Counted from the stretch's first letter, positions 39,141 through 52,862 are shown. The stretch is 64,000 nucleotides of DNA from Pyropia haitanensis (GCA_008729055.1 SDUX01000005.1:248001-312000); one strand, 5' to 3'. A program made the numbers and translations. The notes: generated by a model from the sequence alone, not told the origin.

Positions 39141-42100
39141 GTCCCGTCACCAGCACGCCGACCTGCGCCGACCGTGCTGCCGCCCCTGGCGGCCCCGCGC
39201 GGCCCCCCCCACCGCTCCAGCAAAAGGCAGCCACCCCAGCCGCCCATGCCTTGAGCTGCCCCCCCTGCTCCCCAGCCACGCGCTGCGCCCCCCGCCACCA
39301 CGGCTTCCACCAGCCGCCGCCGCGGCCGTCCCGGCTGCCGCGGCGGGCGGCCACGGCCGCCGCCGCCGCCGTTGCCCGCCGCCGCCGCCGGTAGCCGCCC
39401 TGGTCGGGGGCGGCCGCCCCGGCTGCCGCAGCTGCCGCCGCCGTCGCTGCCGGCCGCCGACTGGGGGCGGCCGCCGCCCGCGGGCTGCCGCCGCCTGTCG
39501 TTTTCCGCCATTCGCGGGCTACCGCCGTCGGCCTGCTGCCCGGTCAGGCGCTGGCGGGCGGCCGCCCCGACCGCAGTCACCATCGCCGCCGCCCGTGCCA
39601 GCTGGCTGCCGCTCCGGCTGCCGCTGGAGCATCCGCTGTCGTTGCCGGCCGCCGCCGCATCGCCCGCCACTGCAGCGCCGGCCGCCGCCGTCGCCCTTCG
39701 CCACAGCTGCCCCTGCTGCCTCCGCCGCCGCCGCCGCCGCCGCCGGCGGTCGCGACGCCGACGCCCAGCGCAGCCCCCCCCACCAGCGCAGGCAGCTGCC
39801 CACTGACAATTCCGGCGGCGCGAGCCACTCCGCAGAAAACGCCCACAGCTGCCCGCCGTCGACAGCAACGCCCAGCGCGACTTCCCCGCCATCGCAAGCA
39901 GCTACCAGCAGTCCTCAAGTCACGGCAAGCGCCACCGTCCCCCGCAACGCCAGCAGCCATCCGCCGCCAATGCCAGCGGAGAGCGTCACTTCACGACAAG
40001 CAGCAGCTGCCTGATGACAACGCCACCAGCTGCCAGACGGCAGAGCCAGCAGCGAGTACTAGCCCACTGCCAACGCCACCAGGAGCCGGCCTCCAAAGCC
40101 GGAGCCGAGCGCCACTCCCTTCCCCAACGCCAATAGCCGCCCTCAGCCACCGCCCGCGGAGAGCGCCGCATACCCACCAACGGGTAGCAGCCGAGCGACA
40201 ACATCAACGGCAAGAGTCACCCCCTCACAACGCCACCAGCTGCCGCCGCCGCCGACGCGAGCAGCAAGGACCCGCCCCCCGTCAACGCCCGCAGCCGCCC
40301 GTCACCAGAGCCGTCGGCGAAGGCCACGTCCACGCCAACACCAGCATCTGCCAGTCGTCAAGGCTGGCGGCGACCGCCACCTCCACCCCAAACAGCGCCT
40401 CTCCGACACCAAGCAGTGGCCAGCCGCCGCCAAAGCCGATGACGAGCGCCAGCTTCATGGCAAGCAGAGCCACCCTGCCTCAGAGAAGCGCCCACAATCC
40501 GCCAATGCCAGCGGCAACAACTAGCCCGACGCAAAACAGCACCGCTTTGACGCCACACCGCGGGCACCCGCCGAGAACACCGACGCCAAGCCCGCACAGC
40601 ACGTCAACTCAAGCAGCCGCGTGCCGCCAACGCCGGTGGCAACAGTCACGCCACCACCAGCGCCAGCAGCCGCTCGTCGCCAACACAGGCGGAAGAGGCC
40701 ACCCCCGCGCAATTGTCAGCAGCCCCCCGCCGCCAACGCCGGCAGCGAGCGCGGCCAACCCGCCAAACAGCAGCCAGCGGACGCCAACAGCGATGGCAAG
40801 CGCCACCGTCAGCAGCCACGCGCCTCCAACGCCGGGGGGAAGGGCTGCCTCCCTGCCAAGCCCAACAGCCGCCTGCTGCTAACGTGGCGGCAAGCGCAGC
40901 CCACCCGCCAAACAGTGAACGCCGCTGGCAACGCCAGAACCCACCCAACAGCAAATCCGGCGGCGATCGCCACCTTGCCGCCAACGCCAGCGGCCGCCCG
41001 CCGCCAACACCAACAGCCGCCCGACAGGCAAGCCTGCGGCGAACGCCACCCTCCAGCCAGCGCCAGATACAGCACGCCGCCAATGCCAGCGGAAAAGTGC
41101 CCATTTTCCGCCAACGCTAGCAGCCGCCGGGCGCCAACAGCGACGCAAAGCACTATCCCCCAGCCGGCGGCGGCAGCCGCCCGCCATCCACAGCAACGCC
41201 AAGCGCCACCTCCCCGCCAGCGACGACGACCTTCTGCTGCCAACGCCCGCGGCGAACGCCGCCCATCGACGAACCCGCAGCCGCTACGCGCCAACAGTGA
41301 CATCAACAGCCGCCCCTCAGCCAACCCCGCCAGCGGGCCGCCGCCATCGATGGCCGCCAGCGTCACCCGGTCGCCCACCAGCGGCCGAGCGCCGACCAAG
41401 ACTGCCGTCAACAGCCAAACGCAAGCACCTCCGCCAGCGCCAGCAGCCGCCCGCTGCCAGCGCTGGCGGCAAGCGCCGCCCATATTCCAATCAGCAGCCG
41501 GCGGGCGCCACCATAAACGCCGAGCGCCACCCCCCTGACAACGCCAAAGGCTGCCTGTGGTCAACGACGACTGCAAGCATCCCCCCGCCAGCGCCCAAAG
41601 CTGCCTGCTGCTCGCATCGACAGCAAACGCAGCAACCCCGCGCCGAACAGCGGCCAGCTCCTGAAAACGCCAGCAGCAGGCCGATAGCGATGCAAGCGGC
41701 GAACGGCACCGCCCCGCCGACTCCAGCAGACGCCGGCCACCAGCAGCAACGCCAAGCGCCACATCTGAGGCATCTCCAGCATCCGCCCGCAGCGGGAGCC
41801 GGCGGCGAGAGCAAATCCCACTCCAACCCTGGCAACCGCCCGCACCGAAAGCCGGCGACATGCGACACCCTCCCACCAGTGCCAACGGCCGCCCGTCGCC
41901 GACGGAGACGGCCAGCACCACCTCGCAGCCAGCGCAAGCAGCCGCCCACCGACAAAGCCGGCGGCAACCGTTACGCCCACGCCAATCTGCGGCCGCCGGC
42001 AGACAACACCGGCAGCGGCTTGCCGTCAAAACATACGGCAACCGCCAGCCACCCGCCAACATCAGCAGCTACGCGCTGCCAAAGCCGACGGCAAACGCTG

Positions 42101-43159
42101 CCCCCCCAACCAAGAAGCCCGCCTGCGAACACCAAGAGCCGCTCGACGGCAATGTTGGCGGCGGGCGATACCCACACGACAACACGGGCAACCGCCCGAC
42201 GTCAACTGCAACAGCTGCCTACCGCAAATGGGCAGCTCAAGCGCCAGCTCGCGGCCAACGCCAGCAGCCGCCCGTCGCCAGCGCCGGCTGCAAGCGCCTC
42301 CCACACGCCAGAAAGCAACCGCCAGCCGCCGTCAGCGACGCCAAGCACCACCCCCGCGCCGACGCCATCAGCTGCCAGCCGCCAAAGTTGATGGAAGGCG
42401 CCGCTACCCAGTCGCCACCAGCAGCAGCGTGCTGCTGACGCCTGTGGCGAGCGTAGCCCGCCCGCAAAGCATCCGGCGGCTGCCATCAGCGCTGGCAGCC
42501 GACCGATGGCAAAGAAGGCGGCAAGCGGCACCCCCCGCCAACACCAGAAACCATCCGCCGCCAGCACCGGCGGCGAGCGGCACCCGCACACAATGGCCTC
42601 AAGCAACCCACCTCCGACGCCGACACCAAGCGCCACCCCTGCGACAAACGGCGGCCACCGCCTGACAACACCAGCCGCCGTCCGACAGCAAAGCCAGTTG
42701 CGAGCGCCATCCCCACGCCAACGCCAGCCACGCACCGACGCCACAACCGGCAGCGAGCACCGCCGCCGCGCCCAAGCTGGCAGACACCTGCTGTCGACAC
42801 CGACGCCAAGCTGAGCTCTCCAGCCATCTCCCGCAGCCACCCGCCGCCATGAGCGACACCAGGCGCAATGGCCCAATCGGCGAGTGCAGACGCCCGCCGC
42901 CAGCCAAGACGCCGAGCACAACCGCGCAGCAAGCGCCAGCAGCTCCGCAACGTCAAGAGTGACGCCAAGCGCAATCACGCAGCGCCCGCCAGCAGACGCC
43001 CGCCGCCCACCAACGCTAGCAGTCAGCATCATCCCCTGCCAGCGCCAGCAGTTACCCAACGGCAAAAGTGGTCACAACAGCCGCCCCGCCGCCAACGCAA
43101 GCAGCCGCTCTCCGCCAGCTATCGGCGAGCGTCAGCCGCCCGCCAGTACCACTGACCTC

Positions 43160-43760
43160 GCACCACCAACGCCGGCCGTGAGCATCACTCCCACACCCAT
43201 GCCAGCAAGCGCCTGTCGCCAGACCCGGCAGCGCATGCCGTGGCCCCGTCAAACAACCGCCGCCCGCAGACGCCGCAAGAAGCAGCCCGGCGGCGACCGC
43301 TAGCCCCCGCCAACACCAGCAACCGCCTGCTGCCAACGCCGGAGGCGATGGCCACCCGCCCGCTAGTCACCGACGCGCCTGCTAGCAACGCTAGCAACTG
43401 CCGAAAGGCAAACGCGGCGGCAAGCGCTACTCCGCGGTTGAAGCCAGCAACTGCCCGAACGAAGGGCGCTCGTCAGCGTCACGCGAACGCAAAACGACAG
43501 ATGCCTGCTGCCAACGCCAGCAGCCCCGCGCGGCGAACATCGGCTGCGGTAGTCACGCGCATGGCAACGCCAGCTGGTGCGTGCTGCAAAAGCCAGTAGC
43601 GGCCTCCTGCCAACGCCGGTCGCGAGCGGCAGCCACACGCCAAACAGCGGACGCCGCAATGACAACGCCAACAGATCCTCGCCGCCAACGCCGACACAGA
43701 AACCCAACCCACCGCCGTAGCCAGCAGCTGCCGACCGCCAACAGCGACGCCAAGCGCCAC
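43160..43760. repeat. Higher-order duplication, copy 1 (older)
   Basis: Matches about 46000-46590 at an offset of about 2.83 kb, with many substitutions and small indels. Shared landmarks include ACCAACGC...CATCACTCCC-like starts and CCACCGCCGTAGCCAGCAGC (43710 versus 46535). Confidence 0.6.
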
Positions 43761-44440
43761 TCCCGCGTACAATCACGCAGCCGCACGCCGCCAACGCCGG
43801 CGCAGAGCACCGCCCACACACCAAAACAGCGCTCGCCAAGCCACATATCCGCTCGCCGGCAACGCCAGCAGCAAACGCCAGCCCCCAGCCAATGCCAGCA
43901 GCCGCCAGCCAGACATCCGTGGCGACCGTCACTCCCACGCCACACGGCCGAAGAGCGCCACCCCCTCGCCAAGCAGCCCCCGTCAACCACCCACACGGAC
44001 GCTAAGCGCAAGCCTCAAGTTGACAATAGCAGCCGCCCGTAGCCAAGAGCCGCAGCAAGCGTCGCCCCCTCGCCAACGCCAGCAAGCGCTTGCCGTCAAC
44101 ATCGACGCCGAGCGCTAGCCCCCAGGCAACAACAGCGGGCGGGTGCCGACGACAGCGACGCCGACCGCAAGCCCATCTCCAGCGCCACCGGCCGCCCGCC
44201 ACCAGCCAGCGGCCGCGCGGTCACAACACCGAGAGCCGCCCGACGGCAAACCCTGAGGCAAGCAACACCCCGCCGCCAACGCCAGCAGCCTCCCGCCACC
44301 AATGCCGGCGGCGAGAGTGACCCTACAGAAAACGCCAGCAGCCGCCCGCTGCCAATGCCAGCAGCGGCTCGCCGCCAACGCTGGTGGAAAACACCACTCA
44401 TCCGCCCACGCCAGCAGCCGCCCGCCGCCAACGCCGGCGG

Positions 44441-45150
44441 AGAGCACCGCCAGCACACAAAACAGCACATGCCAACCCGGGCATCCGCCCGCCACACACG
44501 CCCATGGCGGGCGCCACCCCGCAGCCAACGCCAGCAGCTGCCAGCCGCCAGCGCCGGCGGAGAGCACCGCCAGCACACGAAACAGCACATAAGCGCCATT
44601 TCATCGCCACGCAACGACCGCCCGCCGCCAAAACCGACGCCAAGCGCAAGCCTAAAGTCAACAACAGCACCGGCTCGCAGCCAAAACTGGCGGCAAGCGC
44701 CACCGCCCTGCCAACGCCAGCAAGCGCTCGCCGTCAACAACGACGCCATGCGCCACTCCCCAGACAACGATAGCGGGCGGTCGCCGTCAACAGCGACGCG
44801 CACCGCAAGCCCACCGTCATCGCCATCAGCTGCCCACCGCCAACGCCAACAGCCATCGCCACCCAGACGCCAACCTGCGGCCGCGCGCTCACAACACCGA
44901 AAGCCGCCCGATGGCAAGCCGCCTGCAAGCGACGCTGGCGGTGAGATCCGCCTACCAGGCAAAAACGGTAGCCGGCGAGCGCAAGCATCGAGGTCAAGCG
45001 CCGCCGCCCCTCCGACGTCAGCGGGCGCTTGCCGTCATCAGAGACGCCAAGCGTCACCCCTCAGCCAGCACCAGCGGCCGTCCGCCGCCAAGCCGGCGGC
45101 GAGCGTCACGCCCATGCCAACAGCGGCCGGCCGCTGGCAATGCCAGCAGT
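44441..45150. repeat. Higher-order duplication, copy 1 (younger)
   Basis: About 710 bp that recur at 46628-47340 at a constant offset of 2187. Copies keep nearly the same sequence over more than ten satellite units, far closer than neighbouring units resemble each other, so this segment was duplicated as a block. Confidence 0.8.
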
Positions 45151-45999
45151 TGACTACCGTCACGGCCGACGGTATGTGCCGCACCCGCGCCAGCGACAGC
45201 AACCGCACGCAGTCAACACGCCGGCAGCAGCCGGTAGCCGACGGCGGCCACACCGGGGACGGGGGGAACAACCCCCAGCACCTGACGGCGGCGGCGAAGA
45301 AGAGGCGGCCGCGGCGGGGGGTGGCGGCCGGCGGCGGTGGCCAGCTGCCAGCAGCGGCGGCGGCCATCTGCCAAACATCAGCCGTCGGGCGCAAGCAGCG
45401 ACGCCAAGCGGCATCCCTGTCCTCCATCAGCAGCTGCCAGCCGCCAAAGCTGACGGAAGGCGCCGCTACTTCCACTAAGTGAACGTTCGCCGCCCACAAT
45501 CGTCAGCAGCCGCCCGCCGGAACCGCCATCTGCAGCCCGAGGCAAAAGCTTGCTGCGAGCGCTCGCCGCCCACAATCGCCAGCAGCCGCCCGCCATCAAC
45601 GACGGCAGAAAGAGCCACCACAGCAATACAAGGTCGCCCGCTGATAGCGCCAGCAGCTGCCCAACCGCAATGACGGCGGCAAGCGACACCCCCCCACCAG
45701 TACCAGCAGCGGCCCAACGAAAAAAGCGCGCAGCCAAGGCCACCCTCGCGCTAACGCCAGCAGCTGCCCGACAACAAAGCCAACGGCACGCGTCACGCGC
45801 CCGCCAACGCTAGCAGCCGCCGGCCGCGAACGCCAGTGGCAAAGCCCACCCGCCCGCCAACGCCACAGACCCTGCACCGCTGACGCACGCGACGCACGTC
45901 ACCCCAACGTCAAACAGCGGCCGCTTGCTGTCAAGGCCACTAGCTGCTCGCCGACAAGAGCTGACGGTGAATGCCGCCACCCCGCCAACGCCAGCGGCT

Positions 46000-46590
46000 T
46001 CCCGCTACCAACGCAGGCGGTCAGCATCACCCCCACGCCAACGGCAGCAACCGCGTGCCGCAAGACCAGGCGCCTCATGCCATGGCCCCGCCAAACAGCT
46101 GCAGCCCGCAAACGCCGCCAGGAGCCGCCCGGCGTCAAGCGCTACCCCTCCCCCGACTCCGACAGTCGTCTGCTGCCACCGCCGGCGGCGATTGGCACCC
46201 ACCCGCCAGTCAGCGACGCCCTGCTAGCAGCGCCAGCAGCCGGCCAACGGCTAAGGCAGCGGCAAGCGCTACTCCGCCGTCAACGCCAAAAACCGCCCTT
46301 CGCTACGGCCGGCGGCACGCGTCACGGCAAACCAAAGTCAGCAGCCGCCTGCTGCCAACGCCAGCAGCCCCACGCCGCCAACGTGGGCTGCGATCAGCAG
46401 CGGCCGTCCGCGAACTCCAGCAGCCGCCTCCTGCCAACGCAGACGGCGAGCATGAGGCCCACGCCAAACAATGGCAACCCCGGTGGCAACGCCAACAGGC
46501 CCTCGCCGCCAGCGCAGGCGAAGACAGCCACCCCACCGCCGTAGCCAGCAGCTGCCCACCGCCAACAAAGACGCCAAGCGCTACACCTGA
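46000..46590. repeat. Higher-order duplication, copy 2 (older)
   Basis: Second copy of about 43160-43760; see that entry. It lies immediately left of the younger block copy, so the two duplications together suggest serial block duplication inside the array. Confidence 0.6.
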
Positions 46591-46627
46591 TCTAGCACAA
46601 GCAGCCGCCCGCTGCCAACGCTGGTGG

Positions 46628-47340
46628 AGAGCACCGCCAGCACACGAAACAGCAGACGCCAACCCGGGCATCCGCCCGCCACCAACGCCCGCGGCGGACG
46701 CCACCCCCCAGCCAAAGCCAGCAGCCGACAGCCGCAAACGCCGGCGGCGAGAGTCACGCCCACGCCAAAAGGCAGAAAAGCGCCATCCCATCGCCACGCA
46801 GCGACCGCCCGCCGCCAAAACCGACGCCAAGCGCAAGCCCAAAGTCAACAACAGCACCGGCCCGCAGCCAAAACTGGCGGCAAGCGCCACCGCCCTGCCA
46901 ACGCCAGCAAGCGCTCGCCGTCAACAACGACGTCATGCGCCACCCCCCAGACAACGATAGCGAGCGGTCGCCGTCAACAGCGACGCGGACCGCAAGCCCG
47001 CCGTCAACCACCAGCAGCCCACCGCCAACGCCAACAGCCATCGTCACCCAGACGCCAACCAGCGGCCGCGCGCTCACAACACCGAAAGCCGCCCGATGGC
47101 AAGCCGCCTGCAAGCGACGCTGGCGGCGAGAACCGCCTACCAGGCAAAAACGGCAGCCAGCGAGCGCAAACATCGACGTCAAGCGCCGCCGCCCCGCCGT
47201 CGCCAGCGGGCAATTGCCGTCATCAGCGACGCCAAGCGTCACCCCCCCTCATAGCAACAGCGGCCGCCCGCCGCCAAAACCGATGGCGAGCTGCACGCCC
47301 GGGCCAAACAGCGGCCGACCGCTGGCACGCCACCAGACGC
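46628..47340. repeat. Higher-order duplication, copy 2 (younger)
   Basis: Second copy of 44441-45150. Differences are mainly scattered single bases, with no indel that shifts the 2187-bp offset over the central part. Confidence 0.8.
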
Positions 47341-50300
47341 CTGCCATCAAAACGGACGGTCGGCGCCACCCCCGCGCCAACGTCAGCGGCCGCCCACCGT
47401 CAACTGCAGCCCCAAGCGAAACCGCACAGCCAAAACCAGCAGCCGCTCGCCGCGAACACCGGCGGCAAGCGCCAACCAAACGGTGAAGCCGGAGGATGAT
47501 TGACGGCAATGCCGGCGGCGAGCGAGTCCCACCCGCCAAAGAGTGCCCGCCCGTGGACAACGCCACCAGCCGCCAGTCGCAGCCAGAGACGCCAACAGCC
47601 ACACCCGCGCCAACGCGAGAGACCGCCCGCCGCCAACAACGGCACCAAACACCACATCCCAGCCAAAGTAGCAGCCCCTGGCCGCCGAACCCGGCCACGG
47701 GCGTCACCGTCCCACCAAGCAGCGGCCGACCGCTGGAAAAATCAGCAGCTGCCAGCCGTCACATCTGACGACACGCGCCACCCCCGCACCCGCGTCAGCA
47801 GTCCCCCGCCGGCAACAGCAACCCCGAGCGCAGCCTCACAGCCAACGCCAGCAGCCGCTCGCCGCCAACGCCGGAGGCAAGCACCCTCCCCCGCGCCAAC
47901 GCCTGCAGCCGTGCGCCAACACTAGCGACGCCAAGCAACCCCCCGAGTCACCGCCAGCAGCCGCCCAACGCCACATCCGCCTGCAAGCGCCGCCCCCCCT
48001 CCAAACAGCAGCCGACCGTTCGCGACACCAGCGGTCATCCGACGGCCAAGCCGGCGGTAAACGGCACACCCTCACGAGCAGCCCCACTCTGCCGACCGCG
48101 ATGCCAAACGCAGCCTCCTCCTTCAGCGCCAGCAGTCCCCCGACGACACAGTCAGCAGTGAGCGCCAACCGCCCCGCCAACGCCAGCAGTCGCTAGCCAC
48201 CAACGCCCGCGGCGAGCGCCACCCCTCTGCCACCGCCAGCAGCCGCCGTCCGCAATCGCTCGCGGCAATCATCGTGCCGACGCGAACACCAGTGACCGTC
48301 AGGCGGAAGAGCCAGCGGCGAGCGTCACCCGCACGCCACAATCAGCAGCCGCCCGCCGCAAGCGCTGGCGGCAAGAGGCTCGCCCCCGTCAACACCAGCA
48401 GGCGCCCGCCGTCGACGCCGGCGGCAATGACCATCTCTCAGCAACGTAATCGGCCGCTCGCCGCCTATGCCTGCACACCGCGTCACTCTCACGCCAACGC
48501 CAGCGGCCGCCCGCCACCAAAGTCCCCTGCGGGGGCTACCGCCCGATCAACGCCCGCAGCCATTCGCCACGACCAACGACGCCCGAAGGAACCCCCCCGC
48601 CAACGCAAACAGCTGGCCGCCGCCCAAGCCGGCGGAGAGCGTCACCTCCTCGTCGAAAAGCAGACGCCCACTGCCACCAGCGACGCCAAGTCCAACCCCC
48701 GCGCCCACGCGAGCAGCCGCCCGCCGCCAAAGCTGGCGGCGAGCTTCCCCACCCAAGCCAACTAGCGTCCAACCGCTTCCAACGCCTCCCGCCGCGCGCC
48801 GTCAACGTCTGCCGCAAGTGCCAACGCCCTGGCCAACCCAGCCGGCCGCCCGACGGCACAGCCCAACGCGAGCGCCAACTCCGCCGCCAACATCAGCAAC
48901 CGCCGGCCGCGGCCGCCTGCGACAAGCGCCACCCCCCCGCCAACGCCAGCGGTCAACCGCCGTCCCCAGCGACGCCAAAACGCCTCCCCCACGCCAACGC
49001 CAGCAACGGCCCGCCGCCAGAGCCGACGACGACAGCCGCCCACATGCTACCATGAGCAGCCGGCGTGCGCCAGCGCCAGTAGCCGCTGGCCGTCAAAAAC
49101 GGCGGCGAGCGCAGCCTCCCCGCAGAGCCAAGCAGCCACCCAACAGCACAGCCGGAGGCAAGCGCCACCACCCAGCCCACCCCGACAACCGCCCGCTGTC
49201 AAAGCTAGCGACATGCGCCACCCCGCCGCCAGAACCTGCAGCCCGCAGCCGCCAACGCGGGAGGCACGCACCACCTCCCCGGCACACAACACCCGCAGGG
49301 CGCTCAAAAAAAAAGTGCCCAGACCAGTCGCCACCGCCGACGCCAGTAGCGACAGCCCGCGGTAAGCGCCACCCCCACGACATCATCAGCAGCCACTCGC
49401 CGCCAGCGCCGGCGGCAAGCGGCCCGTGGCGGCCAAACAGCGGCCGGCCCCGACCAGCGCCAACGGCAAGTGCGACGCACCCGCCAGACAGCGATGGCTC
49501 GCCGCCAACGCCCGCAGCGGACCGCCACCGCCAGCGCGTTGCGAGCAGCGGGCCTAGTCCACCATCACTCCAACGTCGACCCACCCACGGCGGTGGCGGC
49601 GGCCGGCACGAGTCTTGGCAGTGGGTGCCCGCTCTGCCACCAGTTCCGGTTCCGGTTGGCATGCCTGCAAACGCCGCAGCGCCACCAAGGTGTTGGCGCG
49701 CCGCCAACGGCGGCAGTCAGCGCCACCCGCCCGCCGCGGTCAGCGCCACCCGCTGCCACCACAAGCCGACGCTGGCGCCGCCACGCCGCCCGCACGGCGG
49801 CCGCCCGCCATCGTCGCTACCGCGTGGCGCCAAGCCCACCCCTTGCCGCCGCCGCCGTTGGCCGCCCCTCGCTCGAGCCGCCCCCGCCACCATGCCAGCG
49901 TGGCGGCACCGCCCGCCGCCCCCGGCAGCGCACGCCACCCCGCCACCTGTCAGGCGGCCGCCGCCACCCCACGGTGGTCGCCACCGACATCCCAAAAAAC
50001 AGGGCGCCGCTCGCCCGCTCCGCCCGCCACCAATGTCAACGGCGGGCGGCGGTTGTCCGTTCCCGCCCCGCCACCAACACAACCGCCAGCATGGGGTGGC
50101 AGGCGCGCGGCAGCGCCGCCTAAAGGAAGCAGCGGCGCCCACCACCAACGCCGGCGGACGGCGCCACCGAACCGCACCCGTGCCGCCCCCACCCGCCACC
50201 GCCGCCGCCACTGGAAAACGCCGACGCTACGACCGGACGCAGCGGCGGCCGCCACCGCCCATGCGGGACGAGCCATGGACCCGCGCCGTGGCCGGCCGCC

Positions 50301-51528
50301 GCCCCGCAAGAGCCACCGCCATCTCGGACTCTCGCTGCAACCACTCCCCGCCCGTGCCTTGCCACCGTCGACCTCGGTCAACACCTACAGCAGGTGCCGG
50401 CGGCAAACCGCCACAGCAGCCCATCGGCGGTGGCGGGTGACGCGGCGAGCAGAGGCGGGGGGGAGGCGGTACTCGACGACGCAGCTCGTACGACGAACTG
50501 AAGCGGGCAACAGTTCACAGACCGACCAAGCACGCGGAAACAGCCATGAACCGCAAAGAGGGCCTGAATGTCAGATGGGCCATAGAATTACGGTCCACGG
50601 TCGCAACGCCACCCCAGACGAAAACCAAAGAGGAACGAACCCTCCACCCGAATCGTACCACGAGTGCGCTGCGCGACGACGCAGCGAGTCGGTGAGGTGG
50701 GAGGGAGGCCGAGCTTGTGGGCCCCCTCCCCCCCCACCCGCCCCCCACCCGCCAATGATACGAGGCGCGCGGCACCGTCACCGTCCACTCGCCGCCAAGC
50801 CATCCCCCCAATTCAGCCACTGCTTCGTAGCAGCGGGCGGGGGCGCCGCCCGCGCGCGTCGGGGGGCGGCGCGCGGCAGCGCGGCGCCCACCGCCGCCCC
50901 CGCACAGGTGCGATACAGCGGCGGCGCCGCGAAACGTCACCGCCGTCCGCACTCGGCGGCACCGCTCCTCCCCTGCCACGGGGGGGGGGCTGTGGCGGCA
51001 GAGTACCCACGCATCCCAACAGCGGAGCCGCGTATGGCCGAGCGAGAGGGGGTGAAGAGCACAGCGCGACGGCGGGGGACATGCGGAAGGGACACCAACA
51101 CACAAGTCAACGGGGAGGGGGAAGTGAACAGCAAGCATCAACGAGGAGGCGAGACAAAAAGCAGCAAACAAGAAGCTGAGGAGCATCTCGAAAAGGGCCC
51201 TTACCATGGTGTGGTACGAGATCACCTCGCAAAAAGGTAACGCCCGCGCCCACGCAGCCGGCGCGCAAGAGACACACGTGGCCGTCCACGACGGCACCGG
51301 CACGGACAACAACGGCGGCGGCGGCACCATCGGCAACCGCAGCAGCAGCAAATACAGTGTAGACGTCGGCCACCGGCGGCAACACTGGCGGCCGTGGCCC
51401 AGACGGGCAGAGGGGCCGCCGGTGCGAACGCATGCCGCGACCGGCGGCCGCGGTGGTCATCGCCGGGTGGCCAATGGTGGATGATGATCGGCGGGTGGCG
51501 CCCGCGCGCGGTGACATCCTGGGCGGCT

Positions 51529-51540
51529 CGTATTTATACG
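51529..51540. promoter_or_regulatory. Palindromic TATA-like element
   Basis: CGTATTTATACG reads as a TATA-type box on the minus strand (CGTATAAATACG). It is isolated in GC-rich DNA and lies where the A/T strand bias changes sign. A candidate core promoter element; no transcript evidence. Confidence 0.35.
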
Positions 51541-52829
51541 CGGCCCAAACGCGGGGCGGCGCAGTGGACGCGCCGGATGATGGGCGAGGGGGGGAGGCGG
51601 GGGGAAGCGCACGCCGCGGGCGTACGCGGGCGCGGGCGCGCACGCTCGCGCCCGCGTGCGCCGGAGAACGGCGCTGGAAGTGGCGGGACGCGGGTACGCG
51701 CAACGGCCACCGGCAGGCGATGAGCGCCGGCCGACGCGCCGCGCGGCGAGAGAGGAGCGTGGCGGGGCGGGGTCGCGCGCGGTCAGCCACGCCGGCGCAA
51801 GCGGCCTCCGCCGACGGTGTGTGCGCGCGCGCGGGCGCCAACCGGCGTCGCGCCACGAGCCCGCCGCGGGTGCCTGCCGCGCCCGGCAACGCGCCCGCCC
51901 GCCTGGGGCGGAGCGGGAGGCAGGAGGGGCGCGTCCGACGCGCGGCGGTGGGGCCGCCACCCAGCGGGGTCGCCCCCGCGGGCGCAGCGGACCCGCGCGC
52001 GCCGTTTGTGCCGGGCCGACCGACACGGGGGGGGGGCCGGGTGGGGCGGAGGGTCGGCATTGCCGGCGGCGCGGCCAGCCCCACCACTGGCGCCACCGCC
52101 GCTGCGGACGGTCCCCCGTGCGCGCGACGCCGCGCTGCTGTGCTTGTTTTTGTGGTTTTCGCGCGCCCGCCGCGGCCGCGGCGGGCCACGGCGGTTGGCG
52201 GCGGATCGCCCGCGGTGGGCTGCCATGGCCTGGCCGCCGCCGTGGCGGGTGGCCGCCGCGGTCCCGCCACAGGACGGCTGTCGCTGTTGGTGGAACCGTT
52301 TCCCAGGCTCTGGGGAGCGCGGGGCAGGAGGGCGGGAGCGGTCGGGCGTTGGGGGAGGGACGGCCGTCGGCCGGCGTACCGCGTCTCTCCTGGGTGTTCG
52401 CGCCGCGCGGGTGCTCCGTGGGAAGCGGCGCGGGACGGTCGCGTGCAAAAAAAGTTTAAAAAAACAAGAAAAAAAACAGTTTCCTCCTGCACCTCCCCAT
52501 GTGCTTCGGCCTCTGCAAATGACAGTGCGCGCTACTCGAACGATATTCCTGTGGCTGGGGGCCGGGACGCACGCCGAGCCGGCGGCGTCCCACCGGGACG
52601 GCCGCCACGCCCGCCGCCCAACGCACCTCGCGCCGTCCGTGGGGCGCCCCGGTCATGACGTGCCAGTAACCGCCTGCCGGGTCCGCCGCTCCCGTCGCTC
52701 GCGTGCACACCCCAAGGCGCACCGTGTGGGGACACGGTGCTGGTAGGTTGCCCGCCGACGGTCGAGCAGATCCCCCACACGAGACGGCTGGCGTGTCAAA
52801 GAGGTGGGGAAGGGGCAGCAGAGGAGGAC

Positions 52830-52862
52830 GGCCGGCCGGCCGGCCGGCCGGCCGGCCGGCCG
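52830..52862. repeat. GGCC tetranucleotide repeat
   Basis: About eight uninterrupted GGCC units (33 bp), fully self-complementary and able to form a cruciform. Just after it the sequence is CCCAGCAGTGGCCC. Confidence 0.9.

Larger units (their letters stand above)
38348..39800. other. Region between the host gene and the satellite, no confident gene
   Basis: Contains a strong hairpin (38483-38530), a pyrimidine-rich patch (about 38930-39060), a C28 homopolymer (39113-39140) and a GCC-triplet-rich stretch (about 39300-39780). Overlapping ORFs on both strands (for example 38387-39394 plus and 38379-38945 minus) lack any recognisable domain. Confidence 0.5.
39800..49540. repeat. Degenerate ~53-bp satellite array
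   Basis: About 9.7 kb of diverged tandem units built on CAGCAGCCGCCCGCCGCCAA followed by CGCCGGCGGCGAGCGCCACC. Successive units measured at about 40670 and 44350 are 53-54 bp, so the period is not reliably a multiple of three and no frame stays in register. The plus strand is C- and A-rich and very T-poor. Many long overlapping ORFs (up to 657 codons at 48467-50440) result from this stop-poor composition. Divergence between units is high, so the array is old overall, but it contains younger internal duplications. Confidence 0.8.

Noticed and set aside
39800..49540. CRISPR-like array
   Set aside because: Regular spacing near 53 bp is present, but the whole unit varies. There is no constant repeat with unique spacers, and the context is eukaryotic.
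48467..50440. 657-codon plus-strand ORF
   Set aside because: It is read through the 53-bp satellite and the GC-rich core, overlaps other long ORFs in the other frames and has no domain. T-poor DNA has few stops, so length alone is no evidence.
51206..51484. 92-codon ORF with a good start context
   Set aside because: The leader-like A-rich stretch is suggestive, but the product is short, without domain, and drifts into low-complexity sequence. Mentioned in the core region only.
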